A stretch of 64,000 bases of DNA from positions 2,582,201-2,646,200 of the forward strand of contig NZ_CP015698.1 of NCBI RefSeq assembly GCF_002163715.1, in the 5' to 3' direction. The DNA is from Curvibacter sp. AEP1-3 (GTDB lineage Bacteria; Pseudomonadota; Gammaproteobacteria; Burkholderiales; Burkholderiaceae_C). Positions 29,616 through 39,263 of the stretch are shown here, piece by piece. The position numbers were made by a program, and so were the translations under genes. Positions within the stretch are counted from its first letter, which is position 1. Every line of letters begins with the position of its first letter. Under the pieces are notes generated by a model that ran no database searches, was not told the DNA's origin, and was given only the letters and a program-made list of their open reading frames with translations.

Positions 29616-30365
29616 ATGGAATTTTTGAGCGACCCGAATGTCTGGATTGCCTTTGCCATGCTGACCGCACTAGAAATCGTGCTGGGCATTGACAACATCA
29701 TCTTCATCTCGATTCTGGTGGGACGCTTGCCGCCTGAGCTGCGCGACAAAGCACGTCGACTGGGTCTGGGCTTTGCGATGGTCTCGCGCCTGCTGCTCCT
29801 GTTTTCGCTCAGCTGGGTCATGGGCCTTACCGAGGACTTGTTCAGCGTGGCGGGCAAAGGCTTCAGCGGGCGCGATCTGGTGCTGCTGGCCGGGGGCCTG
29901 TTCCTGCTCTACAAGGCGTCCCACGAGATATTTGTGGAAGTGGAGGCGCGGGACGAGCATGCCCCGGCCGCCACGGAAGACGCCGTCATGAAGGCTGCAG
30001 GGGCCAAGTTGTTCTGGTCCATCATCGGGCAGATTGCCATCATCGACATCGTGTTTTCGCTGGACTCGGTGATCACGGCGGTGGGCATGGTTGACCAGAT
30101 CAGTGTGATGGTGGCGGCCGTGGTGGTGTCTGTCGGTGTGATGCTGGTGGCGGCCAAGCCCATCGGGGAGTTTGTGGACCGCCACCCCTCTGTGAAGGTG
30201 CTGGCGCTGGCATTTCTGGTGATGGTGGGCATGGCGCTCACCGCAGAGGCGTTTGACCAGGAAATCCCCAAGGGCTACATCTACGCGGCGATGGCGTTCT
30301 CACTCGCGGTGGAAGCCTTGAACATCCGGGCCCGCGCCAAGCGCAAGGCCCAGAAGAGTTCTTAA
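29616..30365 (+). CDS. TerC-family integral membrane protein
   Basis: A 249-residue membrane protein with the TerC signature EIVLGIDNIIFISILVGRLP in the first segment and the matching second motif IDIVFSLDSVITAVGM, about seven hydrophobic segments in all. TerC proteins are linked to tellurite resistance and to manganese export coupled to secreted metalloenzymes. AAGGA precedes the ATG. It ends tail to tail with the RND transporter gene, the stops overlapping by four bases. Confidence 0.88.
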   Translation: MEFLSDPNVWIAFAMLTALEIVLGIDNIIFISILVGRLPPELRDKARRLGLGFAMVSRLLLLFSLSWVMGLTEDLFSVAGKGFSGRDLVLLAGGLFLLYKASHEIFVEVEARDEHAPAATEDAVMKAAGAKLFWSIIGQIAIIDIVFSLDSVITAVGMVDQISVMVAAVVVSVGVMLVAAKPIGEFVDRHPSVKVLALAFLVMVGMALTAEAFDQEIPKGYIYAAMAFSLAVEALNIRARAKRKAQKSS

Positions 30366-33300
30366 ACCTCGACCTGCGCGTTCTCCGGCGTCACTATGGG
30401 GCCGGTGCCGCTGAAGCGCTCCAGCATCAGGTAGAGCACCGGCGTGATGAAGAGGGTGATGGCCTGCGAGAAGATCAGGCCACCCACCACCGCCAGGCCC
30501 AGCGGCTGACGCAGCTCGGCGCCCGCACCCAGGCCCAAGGCAATCGGCAGGGCACCCATCAAGGCCGCCAGCGTGGTCATCATGATGGGACGGAAACGCA
30601 AGATGCAGGCCTCGCGGATAGCCTCGGCCGGCGTCATGCCTTGGTGGCGCTGGGCATCGAGTGCGAAGTCGATCATCATGATCGCGTTCTTCTTCACGAT
30701 ACCGATCAGCAACACAAGGCCGATCGTGGCAATCAGCGTCAAATCCTGATCGAAAATCATCAGGGTCGCCAAGGCACCCGTAGCCGCAGAGGGCAGCCCC
30801 ACCAGAATCGTGATGGGGTGGATATAGCTCTCGTACAGCACGCCCAGCAACACATAAATCACCAGCAAGGCCGCAATAACCAGAATCGCCTGGCTGCCCT
30901 GTGAGTTTTTGAACACCGCGGCGTCACCGCCGTACGTGCTGATGATGGACACCGGCATCTGGATGGCTTCACGCGCCGCGTCGATCTTGGCCGTGGCATC
31001 GCCCAGCGCCGCACCGGGCGCGAGGTTGAAGGAGACCGTCACTGCCTGCAGCTGACCCACGTGGTTGATGGAGGTCGGCCCCACGGCGCGCTCCACCGTG
31101 GTGAAGCTGCTCATGGGCACCAAGCTGCCATTGCTGGAGCGCACATAAATGCTGTTGAGGGCCGCTTCGTCCTGCTTGGCCTCGGGCGCCACTTCCATGA
31201 TGACCTGGTAGCTGTCGGTCGGAAGGTAAATGGTGGAGACCTGGCGCTCTCCGAAGGCGCTGAACAGGGCCGTGCGGATGCTGTCCACCGACACGCCTAG
31301 AGAGTTGGCACGGTCGCGGTCGATCTTGAGCTGGGCCTGCAGGCCGCGCAATTGCGAATCGCTGGTTACGTCACGGAACATCGGGTCGGCACGCAACTTT
31401 TCCTGCAGCTTCTGAGCCCAGGTGCTGAGCTCGTCGGCCTTGATGCTTTGCAGGATGTACTGGTACTGCGCCTTGCTCTGGCGTCCGCCGAGCTGCAAGT
31501 TCTGGGTGGGCCGCATGAACACGTTGATACCGGCCACTCCGCGCAACTTCTTGCGCAGGCCTTCCACCACCTTCTTCATGGGTTCACGCTCGCCCTGGGG
31601 CTTCAAGGTCACAAACATGCGTCCACTGTTCTGGGCCCCATTGCCCCCGTTGAAGGAGCTGACCACCGCGACGTTCGGATCCTTGCGGATGATCTCGGCG
31701 GCACGCTCCTGCAAAGCCACCATGGCAGGGAAGGACGTGTCTTCCGCGGCTTCGGTAGTCACCTGGATCTGGCCGATGTCTTCTTCCGGGAAGAAGCCTT
31801 TGGGTATCACTTGCAACAGCCACGCAGTAGCCACAAAAGTGGAGATCGCCACGCCCAGAATCACATAGCGGTGCGCCAGCGCCAGGTCCAGCATGCGGGT
31901 GTAACCAGCCAGAGTGGCGTTGAAGGCACGCTCAAAACTGCGCACCACCATGCCTGGTGGCTTCATGTGGGCTTCGTCTTTCAGGAAGCGGCTGGCCAGC
32001 ATGGGCACCAGGGTCAAAGACACAAAGGCCGATACCACGATGGACAAGGCCACCACCACCGCAAACTCGTGGAACAAGAGGCCGATCACGCCGGGCATGA
32101 AGAAGATCGGGATGAACACCGCAATCAACGACACCGAAATCGAGATGATGGTGAAGCCCACTTCGCGTGCACCGCGCAAAGCGGCCTGGAAGGAGTTCTC
32201 CCCGTTCTCGACGTGGCGGATGATGTTTTCCAGCACCACGATGGCATCGTCCACCACCAAGCCCACGGCCAGCGTCAGGCCCAAGAGAGAAATGTTGTCC
32301 AGGCTGTAGTTCAGGCCCCAGAGCAAGGCCACTGCACCGATCAGCGAGACGGGTAGCGACAAGGTCGGGATCACGGTCGCCACAAAGCGGCGCAGGAACA
32401 GGAAGATCACCAACACCACCAAGGCGATGGTGCCGATGAGCGTGAGGGTCACATCGTGCAGCGCCTCGCGCACAGACAGAGAACGGTCGTTGACCGGCGT
32501 CATCTTCACGGACGCTGGCATCTGGCTTTGCAGGCCAGGCAGGGCGGCGCGGATGGAGTCCACCACGCGCACGGTGTTCGCACCGGGCTGGCGCTGTACC
32601 GCCAGAGTGATGGAGGGCTCGCCATTCAGGGTAGCCCAACTCTTGAGCGTTTCCAGGCTGTCTTCCACATTGGCCACATCCCGCAAGCGCACCGGGTTGC
32701 CGCCTTTGGTGCTCACGATGAGGTCCGCGAACTCCGCCGCGCTGCGCAACTGCTTGTTGGCTTGCAGCACCAGGGTCTGCTTGGGGCCTTCGAGCGTACC
32801 CACAGGGGTGTTGACGTTGGCCGCCTTTAGTGCGGCGCTGATTTCATCCAGGCCGATGTTGCGCACAGCCAGTGCATCGGGCTTGACGCGCACGCGCACC
32901 GCATAACGCTTGGCACCGAACACGTTGACCTGGGCCACACCATCCACTGTGGACAAGGTGGGCACGATCAAGTGCTCTGCATAGTCCTGCAACTCGGCGG
33001 GCGAGAGCGAGGGGGATTGCAGAGCCACCAGCAACACCGGCGCATCCGCAGGGTTCACCTTGCGGTACGAAGGCGGGTTGGTCATGTCGCTGGGCAGGGA
33101 GCGCTGGGCGCGCAACAAGGCGGCCTGCACGTCCACCGCAGCGGCGTCAATGTTTCGGGACTCTTCAAACTCCAAGGTCAGCGATGTGCTGCCCAGCGTG
33201 CTGGTGGAGCTGATGGTCTTCAGTCCGGGCACGGTCTGGAATTGCTTCTCCAGCGGCAAGGCTACCGACGTGGCCATGGTTTCCGGGCTGGCACCCGGCA

Positions 33301-33451
33301 AGGCGGCCGACACGTTGATCACCGGCGTGTCGTAGCTGGGCAGGGCCGATACGGGAATGCTGCGGAAACCGATCACCCCGGCCATCACAATGGCCAGGTT
33401 CAGCAGCACCGTCATCACCGGACGGCGGATAAAGTGTTCGGAAATACTCAT
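30362..33451 (-). CDS. RND efflux transporter, inner-membrane subunit (MdtB/MdtC-like HAE1 family)
   Basis: This 1029-residue protein has the RND plan of 12 membrane segments with two large periplasmic loops. It starts SISEHFIRRPVMTVLLNLAI, has the proton-relay aspartates in GLVVDDAIVVLENI (Asp401, Asp402), and ends with a GAELRQPLGLAVVGGLIFSQ-type motif. It exports hydrophobic compounds using the proton gradient. Its ATG overlaps the end of the adaptor gene (ATGA). No outer-membrane factor gene is adjacent, so it must borrow one. Confidence 0.93.
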   Translation of the reverse strand: MSISEHFIRRPVMTVLLNLAIVMAGVIGFRSIPVSALPSYDTPVINVSAALPGASPETMATSVALPLEKQFQTVPGLKTISSTSTLGSTSLTLEFEESRNIDAAAVDVQAALLRAQRSLPSDMTNPPSYRKVNPADAPVLLVALQSPSLSPAELQDYAEHLIVPTLSTVDGVAQVNVFGAKRYAVRVRVKPDALAVRNIGLDEISAALKAANVNTPVGTLEGPKQTLVLQANKQLRSAAEFADLIVSTKGGNPVRLRDVANVEDSLETLKSWATLNGEPSITLAVQRQPGANTVRVVDSIRAALPGLQSQMPASVKMTPVNDRSLSVREALHDVTLTLIGTIALVVLVIFLFLRRFVATVIPTLSLPVSLIGAVALLWGLNYSLDNISLLGLTLAVGLVVDDAIVVLENIIRHVENGENSFQAALRGAREVGFTIISISVSLIAVFIPIFFMPGVIGLLFHEFAVVVALSIVVSAFVSLTLVPMLASRFLKDEAHMKPPGMVVRSFERAFNATLAGYTRMLDLALAHRYVILGVAISTFVATAWLLQVIPKGFFPEEDIGQIQVTTEAAEDTSFPAMVALQERAAEIIRKDPNVAVVSSFNGGNGAQNSGRMFVTLKPQGEREPMKKVVEGLRKKLRGVAGINVFMRPTQNLQLGGRQSKAQYQYILQSIKADELSTWAQKLQEKLRADPMFRDVTSDSQLRGLQAQLKIDRDRANSLGVSVDSIRTALFSAFGERQVSTIYLPTDSYQVIMEVAPEAKQDEAALNSIYVRSSNGSLVPMSSFTTVERAVGPTSINHVGQLQAVTVSFNLAPGAALGDATAKIDAAREAIQMPVSIISTYGGDAAVFKNSQGSQAILVIAALLVIYVLLGVLYESYIHPITILVGLPSAATGALATLMIFDQDLTLIATIGLVLLIGIVKKNAIMMIDFALDAQRHQGMTPAEAIREACILRFRPIMMTTLAALMGALPIALGLGAGAELRQPLGLAVVGGLIFSQAITLFITPVLYLMLERFSGTGPIVTPENAQVEV

Positions 33452-34728
33452 GGCTTCACGGGCGCTGCTGCATCACTGGAAGCGGGCTTGGGCTCCCCGG
33501 CCTTTGCCTCGCCGTCTTTGGGCTTGTCTTTGCCGCCATCAGCGCCACCCTTGGCATCCTTGCCGTCTTTGCTTTCCTTGGCACGCTCCACCACAGGCAC
33601 GTTGGGGCGCAGGTTCTGTTTGCCTTCCTGCACCACCGAGTCGCCGGGCTTGATGCCGGTGACCGCGGCTTCACCCGCTTCGGAGTACACCAGCTTGATG
33701 GGCTTGAGCACGGCCTTGCCGTCTTCCACGACGTAGACGATGGTGCCGCGTGCGCCTTGGACGATGGCCGCCAGCGGAATGACCACCGCATCGGAAATGG
33801 TGGTGACGGTCTGCTGCACTTCGGCAAAGGCACCGGGCCAGAGCTTGTTGTCCTTGTTGGGGAACACGGCCTTGGCCTTCACAGCACCCGAACTGGCATC
33901 CACCGCGCTGTCTACAAACTGCAGCTTGCCTTTGAAAGTTCCGCCGCCATCGGCCAGCGTGGCCTTCACGGATGCACCGTCTTTCAAGGCCACCAAGGCA
34001 TCACTGAGGTTGCGCTGTGGAATGCTGAACTGGATACCCACCGGGTCCAGCTGGGTGATGGTGACCAGGCTGGTCACGTTGGCTTGCACGGCACTGCCCA
34101 CGAACACATTGACGGCACCGGCACGCCCTGAGGCAGGCGCCACGATGCGGGAGTAGGACAAAGCCACCTTGGCGGCATCCAGCGCGGCCTGGTCGGCGTT
34201 GACCGTGGCGTTCACGCTGTCCACCAGCGCTTGCGCCGTATCTACCGAGCCTTGGGAAATGAAATTCTGGGCAAACAACTGCTTGGCACGCTCAAACTGG
34301 CGCTTGGCATCCGCCAGCGACACGTTGTCTTTGGCCAGCTGCGCGGCGGCCTTGGCCACATTGGCTTCGTCAGTCCGTGCATCCAGCGTGAACAGCAACT
34401 GGCCGGCCTTGATGAACTGGCCTTCCTTGAAATGCACCGCCTTGATGGTGCTGCTGACTTGGGTGCGCACATCCACCACATTCAGGGGCACCACGGTGCC
34501 GGTGGCTTTGAGTGTGACGTTCAGGTCTTTCTTTTGCGCCTTCACAGTGGACACCGAGGCAGGTCCGCCGGCCGGAGCACTGGCAGCGCCGCTGGCCGGT
34601 GTAGCCGCGGGAGTGGCGGCACCCGAAGCGGCAGCAGCCGGCGCGGTATCCGTTTTGCCGGAGCAACCCAGCATGAATAAGGGCAAGGCTGAACAAGCCA
34701 GCACGACTTTGGCACGGTAAAGGTTCAT
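33448..34728 (-). CDS. RND efflux periplasmic adaptor lipoprotein (MdtA-like)
   Basis: The 426-residue protein has a lipoprotein signal (LFMLGC, Cys22), an Ala-rich linker, then the membrane-fusion-protein core: ATGTVVPLNVVDVRTQVSSTI, a hairpin around AKDNVSLADAKRQFERAKQL, a lipoyl half-motif with YSRIVAPASGRAG, and beta-barrel domain. The last 40 residues are unusually rich in Lys, Asp, Gly and Glu (KESKDGKDAKGGADGGKDKP). The start at 34728 begins the signal; an ATG eight codons upstream adds nothing recognisable. Confidence 0.9.
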   Translation of the reverse strand: MNLYRAKVVLACSALPLFMLGCSGKTDTAPAAAASGAATPAATPASGAASAPAGGPASVSTVKAQKKDLNVTLKATGTVVPLNVVDVRTQVSSTIKAVHFKEGQFIKAGQLLFTLDARTDEANVAKAAAQLAKDNVSLADAKRQFERAKQLFAQNFISQGSVDTAQALVDSVNATVNADQAALDAAKVALSYSRIVAPASGRAGAVNVFVGSAVQANVTSLVTITQLDPVGIQFSIPQRNLSDALVALKDGASVKATLADGGGTFKGKLQFVDSAVDASSGAVKAKAVFPNKDNKLWPGAFAEVQQTVTTISDAVVIPLAAIVQGARGTIVYVVEDGKAVLKPIKLVYSEAGEAAVTGIKPGDSVVQEGKQNLRPNVPVVERAKESKDGKDAKGGADGGKDKPKDGEAKAGEPKPASSDAAAPVKP

Positions 34729-34822
34729 GGGCGGAGCAACGACAGGTGGCAATAATGGGAAGAAAGCAGCACAAACGCGTGCGTTTGGCCCTCATTTTTA
34801 ATGATAGGCCGCACGAGCGTGA

Positions 34823-34837
34823 ATTGACTGCGTCAAT
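34823..34837. promoter_or_regulatory. Perfect palindrome upstream of the RND efflux operon
   Basis: ATTGACTGCGTCAAT is a 6-3-6 perfect inverted repeat about 95 bases upstream of the adaptor start. It is the size of a MarR- or TetR-type operator half pair. No regulator gene adjoins, so the factor is unknown. Confidence 0.4.
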
Positions 34838-34869
34838 CCCGACTGCCGTGCAAAGCGTCTGTAAAGTTA

Positions 34870-34888
34870 TCTGACTTAAGAGGTCAGA
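34870..34888. promoter_or_regulatory. Second inverted repeat upstream of the RND efflux operon
   Basis: TCTGAC-TTAAGAG-GTCAGA, arms of six with a seven-base spacer, in the 229-base gap between the adaptor start and the end of the EamA gene. Apart from this and the palindrome at 34823 I see nothing else in the gap. Confidence 0.35.
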
Positions 34889-34957
34889 CAAGTCTACCGG
34901 CTCTCCATGGCAGAACCAAGACAGGTTTTCCCTCGCCCTGCCGCGCGATTAGCGCGC

Positions 34958-35887
34958 CTATGTCGCTTTCGGTTTTTTGAACATCTGCCCCAACCAGGGG
35001 CCTGCGCTCACCAGCACGATGCCCGCCAACACCGGAATGGCACCGATGAGGAAACCGGCTTCAATGGGCTCGCCCAACAACCAGGCACCGAAGAGCATGC
35101 CGAACAAGGGCGTCATGAACGAGAACACGCCCAGGCGGGATGCCAGGTAGGTGCGCAACATCCAGAACCAGGCCAGAAAGCTGGCAAAGGACACGATGAT
35201 CCCGTGAAAGGCCAAGCTCGCCCAGACCGTGGGTGTCCAGTTCACATGGCTCTGGCCGGTCACCACGGCGCCGGCGAGCAAGAGCACACAGGCCATGACC
35301 AGCTGGTACTGCAAGGTTTTGGCAGGCGCAGCCGTGGACAACACGGAACAACGCACCACCACGGTCGTCGCCGCCCAAGAGATGGCCGCCAGCACGCCCA
35401 GAAAGTCACCCCACAGAATGGACGTGGCATCCGACGCGCCAGCCTGACCGCGCCCCAAAAAAGTCATGGCGATGCCGGAGAACGCCAAGGCAATGCCCGA
35501 CCACTGCAATAGGCCCAGACGCTCTGCTGGCAGGCGCCAGTGCAAGCCCAACGCCGCGAAGATGGGCGCGGTATACAGAAACACCACCATGTGCGATGCA
35601 CTGGTGTGGCGCAGACCCTCTGCCACCAACAAAAACTCCAGGGCAAACAACACGCCTACGGCCAACCCCGGCCAAAGGGTACCGTCGCGCAGGGACATGC
35701 GCTCGCCCCGAAAGTGCATGACCAAAGCCACCAGACACGCGGCAATGCCGGAGCGCAGGCCGATCTGCATGGCCGGTGCCATGTCTTGCGCCGTGGCTTT
35801 CAGGGCCACCTGCTGCATGCCCCAGGTGGCACACAGCACCACCATCACCACGATGGCCTGCCCATCGATTGCCTTGCGCGTATCCAT
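34958..35887 (-). CDS. EamA-family (DMT) permease
   Basis: This 309-residue protein has ten hydrophobic segments in two EamA halves (CATWGMQQVALKATAQDMAP; ILWGDFLGVLAAISWAATTV). These proteins usually export amino acids or other metabolites; the substrate is unknown. The start at 35887 (MDTRKAIDG) precedes the first membrane segment. It is divergent from the AraC-type gene, which probably regulates it. A GC-rich hairpin (GCGCG-ATTAG-CGCGC) directly follows the stop, without a T run. Confidence 0.86.
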   Translation of the reverse strand: MDTRKAIDGQAIVVMVVLCATWGMQQVALKATAQDMAPAMQIGLRSGIAACLVALVMHFRGERMSLRDGTLWPGLAVGVLFALEFLLVAEGLRHTSASHMVVFLYTAPIFAALGLHWRLPAERLGLLQWSGIALAFSGIAMTFLGRGQAGASDATSILWGDFLGVLAAISWAATTVVVRCSVLSTAAPAKTLQYQLVMACVLLLAGAVVTGQSHVNWTPTVWASLAFHGIIVSFASFLAWFWMLRTYLASRLGVFSFMTPLFGMLFGAWLLGEPIEAGFLIGAIPVLAGIVLVSAGPWLGQMFKKPKAT

Positions 35888-35918
35888 AACACCCCGAATT
35901 GATTGAATGCAACCATTA

Positions 35919-35946
35919 TTGAACTGACGGCTTTCCTTGATATAGT
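35919..35946 (+). promoter_or_regulatory. Sigma-70 promoter of the AraC-type gene
   Basis: TTGAAC (35919-35924), 16-base spacer, TATAGT (35941-35946), leading to the ATG at 35983. Confidence 0.6.
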
Positions 35947-35982
35947 GAAAAACAGACAAGCCATACGCGATAGCCGACAAGC

Positions 35983-36774
35983 ATGCCCATCCTGCGTCCC
36001 AAACTGGAGGTGCCCCTCTCCAGTCCCACCCTGCCGGCGCCCGTGATGTTCCGCAGCGCCTATGTGCCGGACCACGGGCTCTACCCCGAGCACCAACACG
36101 CGTGGGGCGAGTTTGTGTATTCCTTCAGCGGTGTCATGGAGGTCAAAGTACTGGGGCACCACTACTTGGCGCCGCCCCAGTACGGCATCTGGCTGCCACC
36201 GCATCTGGAGCACGTAGGTCTGAACCGCAAGGCCGCACACCATTGCTCTTTGTATGTTTCCACGCCCCTGTGCCACCAATTGCCTGCCGAGCCGTGCGCC
36301 CTCACGGTGAGCCCGCTGGTGCGGGCCATGCTGGAACATTTGCGCTTGCAGCCCGCAGGCATTCCTGCGGGAGGCGCTGAAATGCGACTGCTCAAGGTCC
36401 TGCTGGACCAGCTGGTGGTGGCACCCCGCGCCGGCAGCTATCTGCCCGGCTCTGAAGACCCTGCGCTGGGTGCGGTATTGCGCATGCTGGAGGCACAGCC
36501 GGGCGATAACCGCTCCTTGCCCGAACTGGCCCGGGCGGTGCACACCACGGAGCGCACCCTGATGCGCCGCTGCCAGCGGGATCTGGGGATGACGTTTGCC
36601 GAGTGGCGCCAGCGCCTGCGGGTGGTGCGAGCCATGCCCCTGCTGGAAGCGGGCCAAACGGTGGAGACGATTGCGCTGGACTTGGGTTACAGCAGTGCGT
36701 CCGCTTTCATCACCATGTTCAAAAAGCTCACCGGCAGCACGCCGGACGAACTGCGCAAAGCCGCTCTTGGCTAA
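35983..36774 (+). CDS. AraC-family transcriptional regulator with cupin sensor domain
   Basis: The 263-residue product has an N-terminal cupin-like domain (YPEHQHAWGEFVYSFSGVME) and two C-terminal helix-turn-helix motifs (LPELARAVHTTERTLMRRCQ and VETIALDLGYSSASAFITMF, followed by the typical TPDELRK). It is divergent from the EamA permease gene, an arrangement common for a regulator and its target exporter. It ends 17 bases from the converging AraC gene of the pentitol operon. Confidence 0.87.
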   Translation: MPILRPKLEVPLSSPTLPAPVMFRSAYVPDHGLYPEHQHAWGEFVYSFSGVMEVKVLGHHYLAPPQYGIWLPPHLEHVGLNRKAAHHCSLYVSTPLCHQLPAEPCALTVSPLVRAMLEHLRLQPAGIPAGGAEMRLLKVLLDQLVVAPRAGSYLPGSEDPALGAVLRMLEAQPGDNRSLPELARAVHTTERTLMRRCQRDLGMTFAEWRQRLRVVRAMPLLEAGQTVETIALDLGYSSASAFITMFKKLTGSTPDELRKAALG

Positions 36775-36791
36775 GACCCGTATCGCCTGGC

Positions 36792-37760
36792 TCAGGCACT
36801 CACAGGGGCACCGCCGAAGCGGCTTTCCGCTTGCTTGCGGAATTCGGATGGAGTCATACCCTTGAGTTCCAGAAAGCGTCGGTTGAAATTGGCCACGTTG
36901 TTAAAGCCCACGTCGTAGCAGATGTTGGTGACGTAGCGGTCCGAGGTCATCAGCAACTGGCAGGCGCGGTTGATGCGCACCCGGTTCACAAAGTCGGTAT
37001 AGGTATTGCCGGTAGCCCTGCGGAAGAAACGCGAAAACCGGCTCTCGCTCATGGCCAATTCGGCTGCCACCTCGGCCGCCGACTGGGAATGCGACGGGTT
37101 CTCGGTAATGCGGTTGACGATGGTGTTGATCTGATCCAACTCGGTGTCGTTTTCCACGCCCCGCATTTGCACGTTGGACAGCAGACGGTAATCGCCCCAA
37201 CGGGCCAGGTCCGTCATGAACTGGCAGAAAGCGGCCAAGCGTTTCAGCCCGCGCGCACTCTTGACGGCCTGCCAATGCGGCTCCGCCTTGTCTGCCCAAC
37301 CAAAGAATTCGATGCCGTGGCGTGCACGCTCCAACAAAGGCATGATTTCCTGAAACTCAGGAATCGCCTTGCAGGCCAGCTCCAGCGGCTCGTGGCGGAA
37401 CTGGATCACCAAGTCCCGCCGCGCGACGCCCTCTTCCGGCACATCCAGCGAAATCCAGTTGTGGGGCAGTCGTGGGCCGCACAGAACCAACTGGCCGGCC
37501 GCAAACGGGCCTATCCAATCGCCCACAAAGGCCTTGCCCGTGGTGGCGGTGATCAAGTGAAGTTCGTACTCGTCATGGCAATGCCAGCGCGCCAGCGGCG
37601 TGGGGTAGCCGTGGTCCAGGCAACGGATGAAGCCGACCTCGTCGGTAGGCTCATAGCCCAGCGACGGGTTGCGGTTGTAGTCGGCCTCCAGCTCCGGCGC
37701 CTTGCGGCGGCCGGCGGCCTGTGCACTCATGGGCGAGATCAATGCGTGGGTAGCGACCAT
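36792..37760 (-). CDS. AraC-family regulator of the pentitol operon
   Basis: This 322-residue regulator has a cupin-like sugar-sensing part (LARWHCHDEYELHLITATTG, GPRLPHNWIS) and a C-terminal double helix-turn-helix (VAAELAMSESRFSRFFRRAT, NICYDVGFNNVANFNRRFLE, then MTPSEFRKQ). It is the last gene of the seven-gene pentitol operon, 58 bases after the arabinitol dehydrogenase gene, so it probably activates the operon when a polyol is present. Confidence 0.87.
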   Translation of the reverse strand: MVATHALISPMSAQAAGRRKAPELEADYNRNPSLGYEPTDEVGFIRCLDHGYPTPLARWHCHDEYELHLITATTGKAFVGDWIGPFAAGQLVLCGPRLPHNWISLDVPEEGVARRDLVIQFRHEPLELACKAIPEFQEIMPLLERARHGIEFFGWADKAEPHWQAVKSARGLKRLAAFCQFMTDLARWGDYRLLSNVQMRGVENDTELDQINTIVNRITENPSHSQSAAEVAAELAMSESRFSRFFRRATGNTYTDFVNRVRINRACQLLMTSDRYVTNICYDVGFNNVANFNRRFLELKGMTPSEFRKQAESRFGGAPVSA

Positions 37761-37818
37761 GGCAACTTCCCTTAGAAAAACGTCAGCACATCACATTACC
37801 AGCATTCGCTCCGGGCGT

Positions 37819-39219
37819 TCAGCCCAGGTGGTTCTTCACAAACAGGCCTACCCGCTCGTGCGCCACCCGCAAGGCGCCTACCAGCTGCGGGTGCGAAGCC
37901 AGTGCCCCCCATAGCACAGTGTCTGCCGCAAAGGCAGCGACCGGGTCGGCAGATTCGCACATAGCGTGCGCTGCAGCCGGATCCATGGCCTGGTCCTGGT
38001 AGGTGTAGGCAATCTCACCCCGGTGCCAGCGCTGCAGGTAAGCCAGAAACAGTGCAGGCAACATGGCCACGCTCGAGATGGATTCACCCCGGGCCAGACG
38101 CTCGCGAATGGTGGGCGCAATGAACCCTGGAATCTTGGAATAGCCGTCCATGGCCACGCGCTGGTTGGTGTCGCAAATGGCAGGGTTGCCGAAGCGATCC
38201 AGCACCACGTCGCGGTAGGCGCGCAGGTCCAGCGGACTGGGCTTTTCGGGGGTATCCAGCACGGGAATGGTGTCGTCCGTCACGTAGTCATAGGCAAAGC
38301 GGCGGATGACGGAGTCATGCGTGCCTTCGTGGATGTACTGGTAGCCCACCAGGGTGCCGGCCCAGGCGATGCAGCTGTGGGTGGCATTCAGCAGCCGAAT
38401 CTTGGCTTCCTCAAAGGCGTCAACCGACTGCACCATCTCCACGCCCACCTGCTCCCAGGCAGGGCGGCCGGCAATGAAGTTGTCTTCAATCACCCACTGG
38501 ATAAAGCTCTCCCCCATGATGGCGGCTTGATCGTCCCAGCCGGTAGCGGCCTTCACGCGCTCGGCCACATCCGGCGTGGGCCGCGGGGTGATGCGGTCCA
38601 CCATGGCATTAGGGCTGCTGGTGTTCTGCTCTACCCATGCCTTGAGCGCGGTGTCGCCCAACGCATCTACGAACTGCAGCAAGCCAGCGCGCGAACGCTC
38701 GCCGTTGTGGCGGAGGTTGTCGCAGTTCATCAGGGTCACCGCACCGGAGCCGCTGCGCATGCGGGCCCGCAAGATGCTGACCAAGCCGCCGTAAATAGTG
38801 TGGCCGGCGCGGCCTGCCTTTACCGCCTCCATGTCAGCCCGCAGGTCAGCAAAGGTGGCCCAGTCCAGCTGGTTTTTCGCGTCCAGGTAGTAGCCGGCTT
38901 CGGTCACCGTGAACGAGATGATGCGGGTGGCGGCCTCAGCGCCTGCTGTAATCAGCGGGGCCAGGTCATCCTGATAAGGAATGACTTTCTGGATCGACTC
39001 AATGCGCGTGTAGCTGCGCTCGCCCTGGGGTGTCACGGTTTCCAGCGTGTACGCGCCACCTTGGGCCTGCAGGGCCTCCATGGTGGCCAGCATGTCCGGG
39101 CGCAGATTGCCGCCGGTGATGGACCATTCGGTATCGCCGCGCTGTCGCAGTTCGTGGATGTAAAGCGCCTGGTGTGCGCGGTGGAACGAGCCCAGTCCGA
39201 GGTGAAGAATCGTGGTCAT
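37819..39219 (-). CDS. dalD: D-arabinitol 4-dehydrogenase (long-chain polyol dehydrogenase family)
   Basis: This 466-residue protein belongs to the mannitol dehydrogenase family: ILHLGLGSFHRAHQALYIHE at the N-terminus forms the NAD site, ITGGNLRPDM follows, and the catalytic-domain motifs are MVDRITPRPT and the lysine-containing KIRLLNATHSCIAW. The start and length fit D-arabinitol 4-dehydrogenases, giving D-xylulose; mannitol 2-dehydrogenase is the main alternative. The neighbouring ribitol dehydrogenase supports a pentitol role. Confidence 0.8.
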   Translation of the reverse strand: MTTILHLGLGSFHRAHQALYIHELRQRGDTEWSITGGNLRPDMLATMEALQAQGGAYTLETVTPQGERSYTRIESIQKVIPYQDDLAPLITAGAEAATRIISFTVTEAGYYLDAKNQLDWATFADLRADMEAVKAGRAGHTIYGGLVSILRARMRSGSGAVTLMNCDNLRHNGERSRAGLLQFVDALGDTALKAWVEQNTSSPNAMVDRITPRPTPDVAERVKAATGWDDQAAIMGESFIQWVIEDNFIAGRPAWEQVGVEMVQSVDAFEEAKIRLLNATHSCIAWAGTLVGYQYIHEGTHDSVIRRFAYDYVTDDTIPVLDTPEKPSPLDLRAYRDVVLDRFGNPAICDTNQRVAMDGYSKIPGFIAPTIRERLARGESISSVAMLPALFLAYLQRWHRGEIAYTYQDQAMDPAAAHAMCESADPVAAFAADTVLWGALASHPQLVGALRVAHERVGLFVKNHLG

Positions 39220-39263
39220 GGTCAGGCGTGAAAAAAGTGGATCAGGGTTCGCTGGGAAATCGC

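Noticed and set aside
34943..34957. GCGCG-ATTAG-CGCGC hairpin after the EamA gene as terminator
   Set aside because: It has no T run on either strand, so termination is uncertain; mentioned only in the gene entry.
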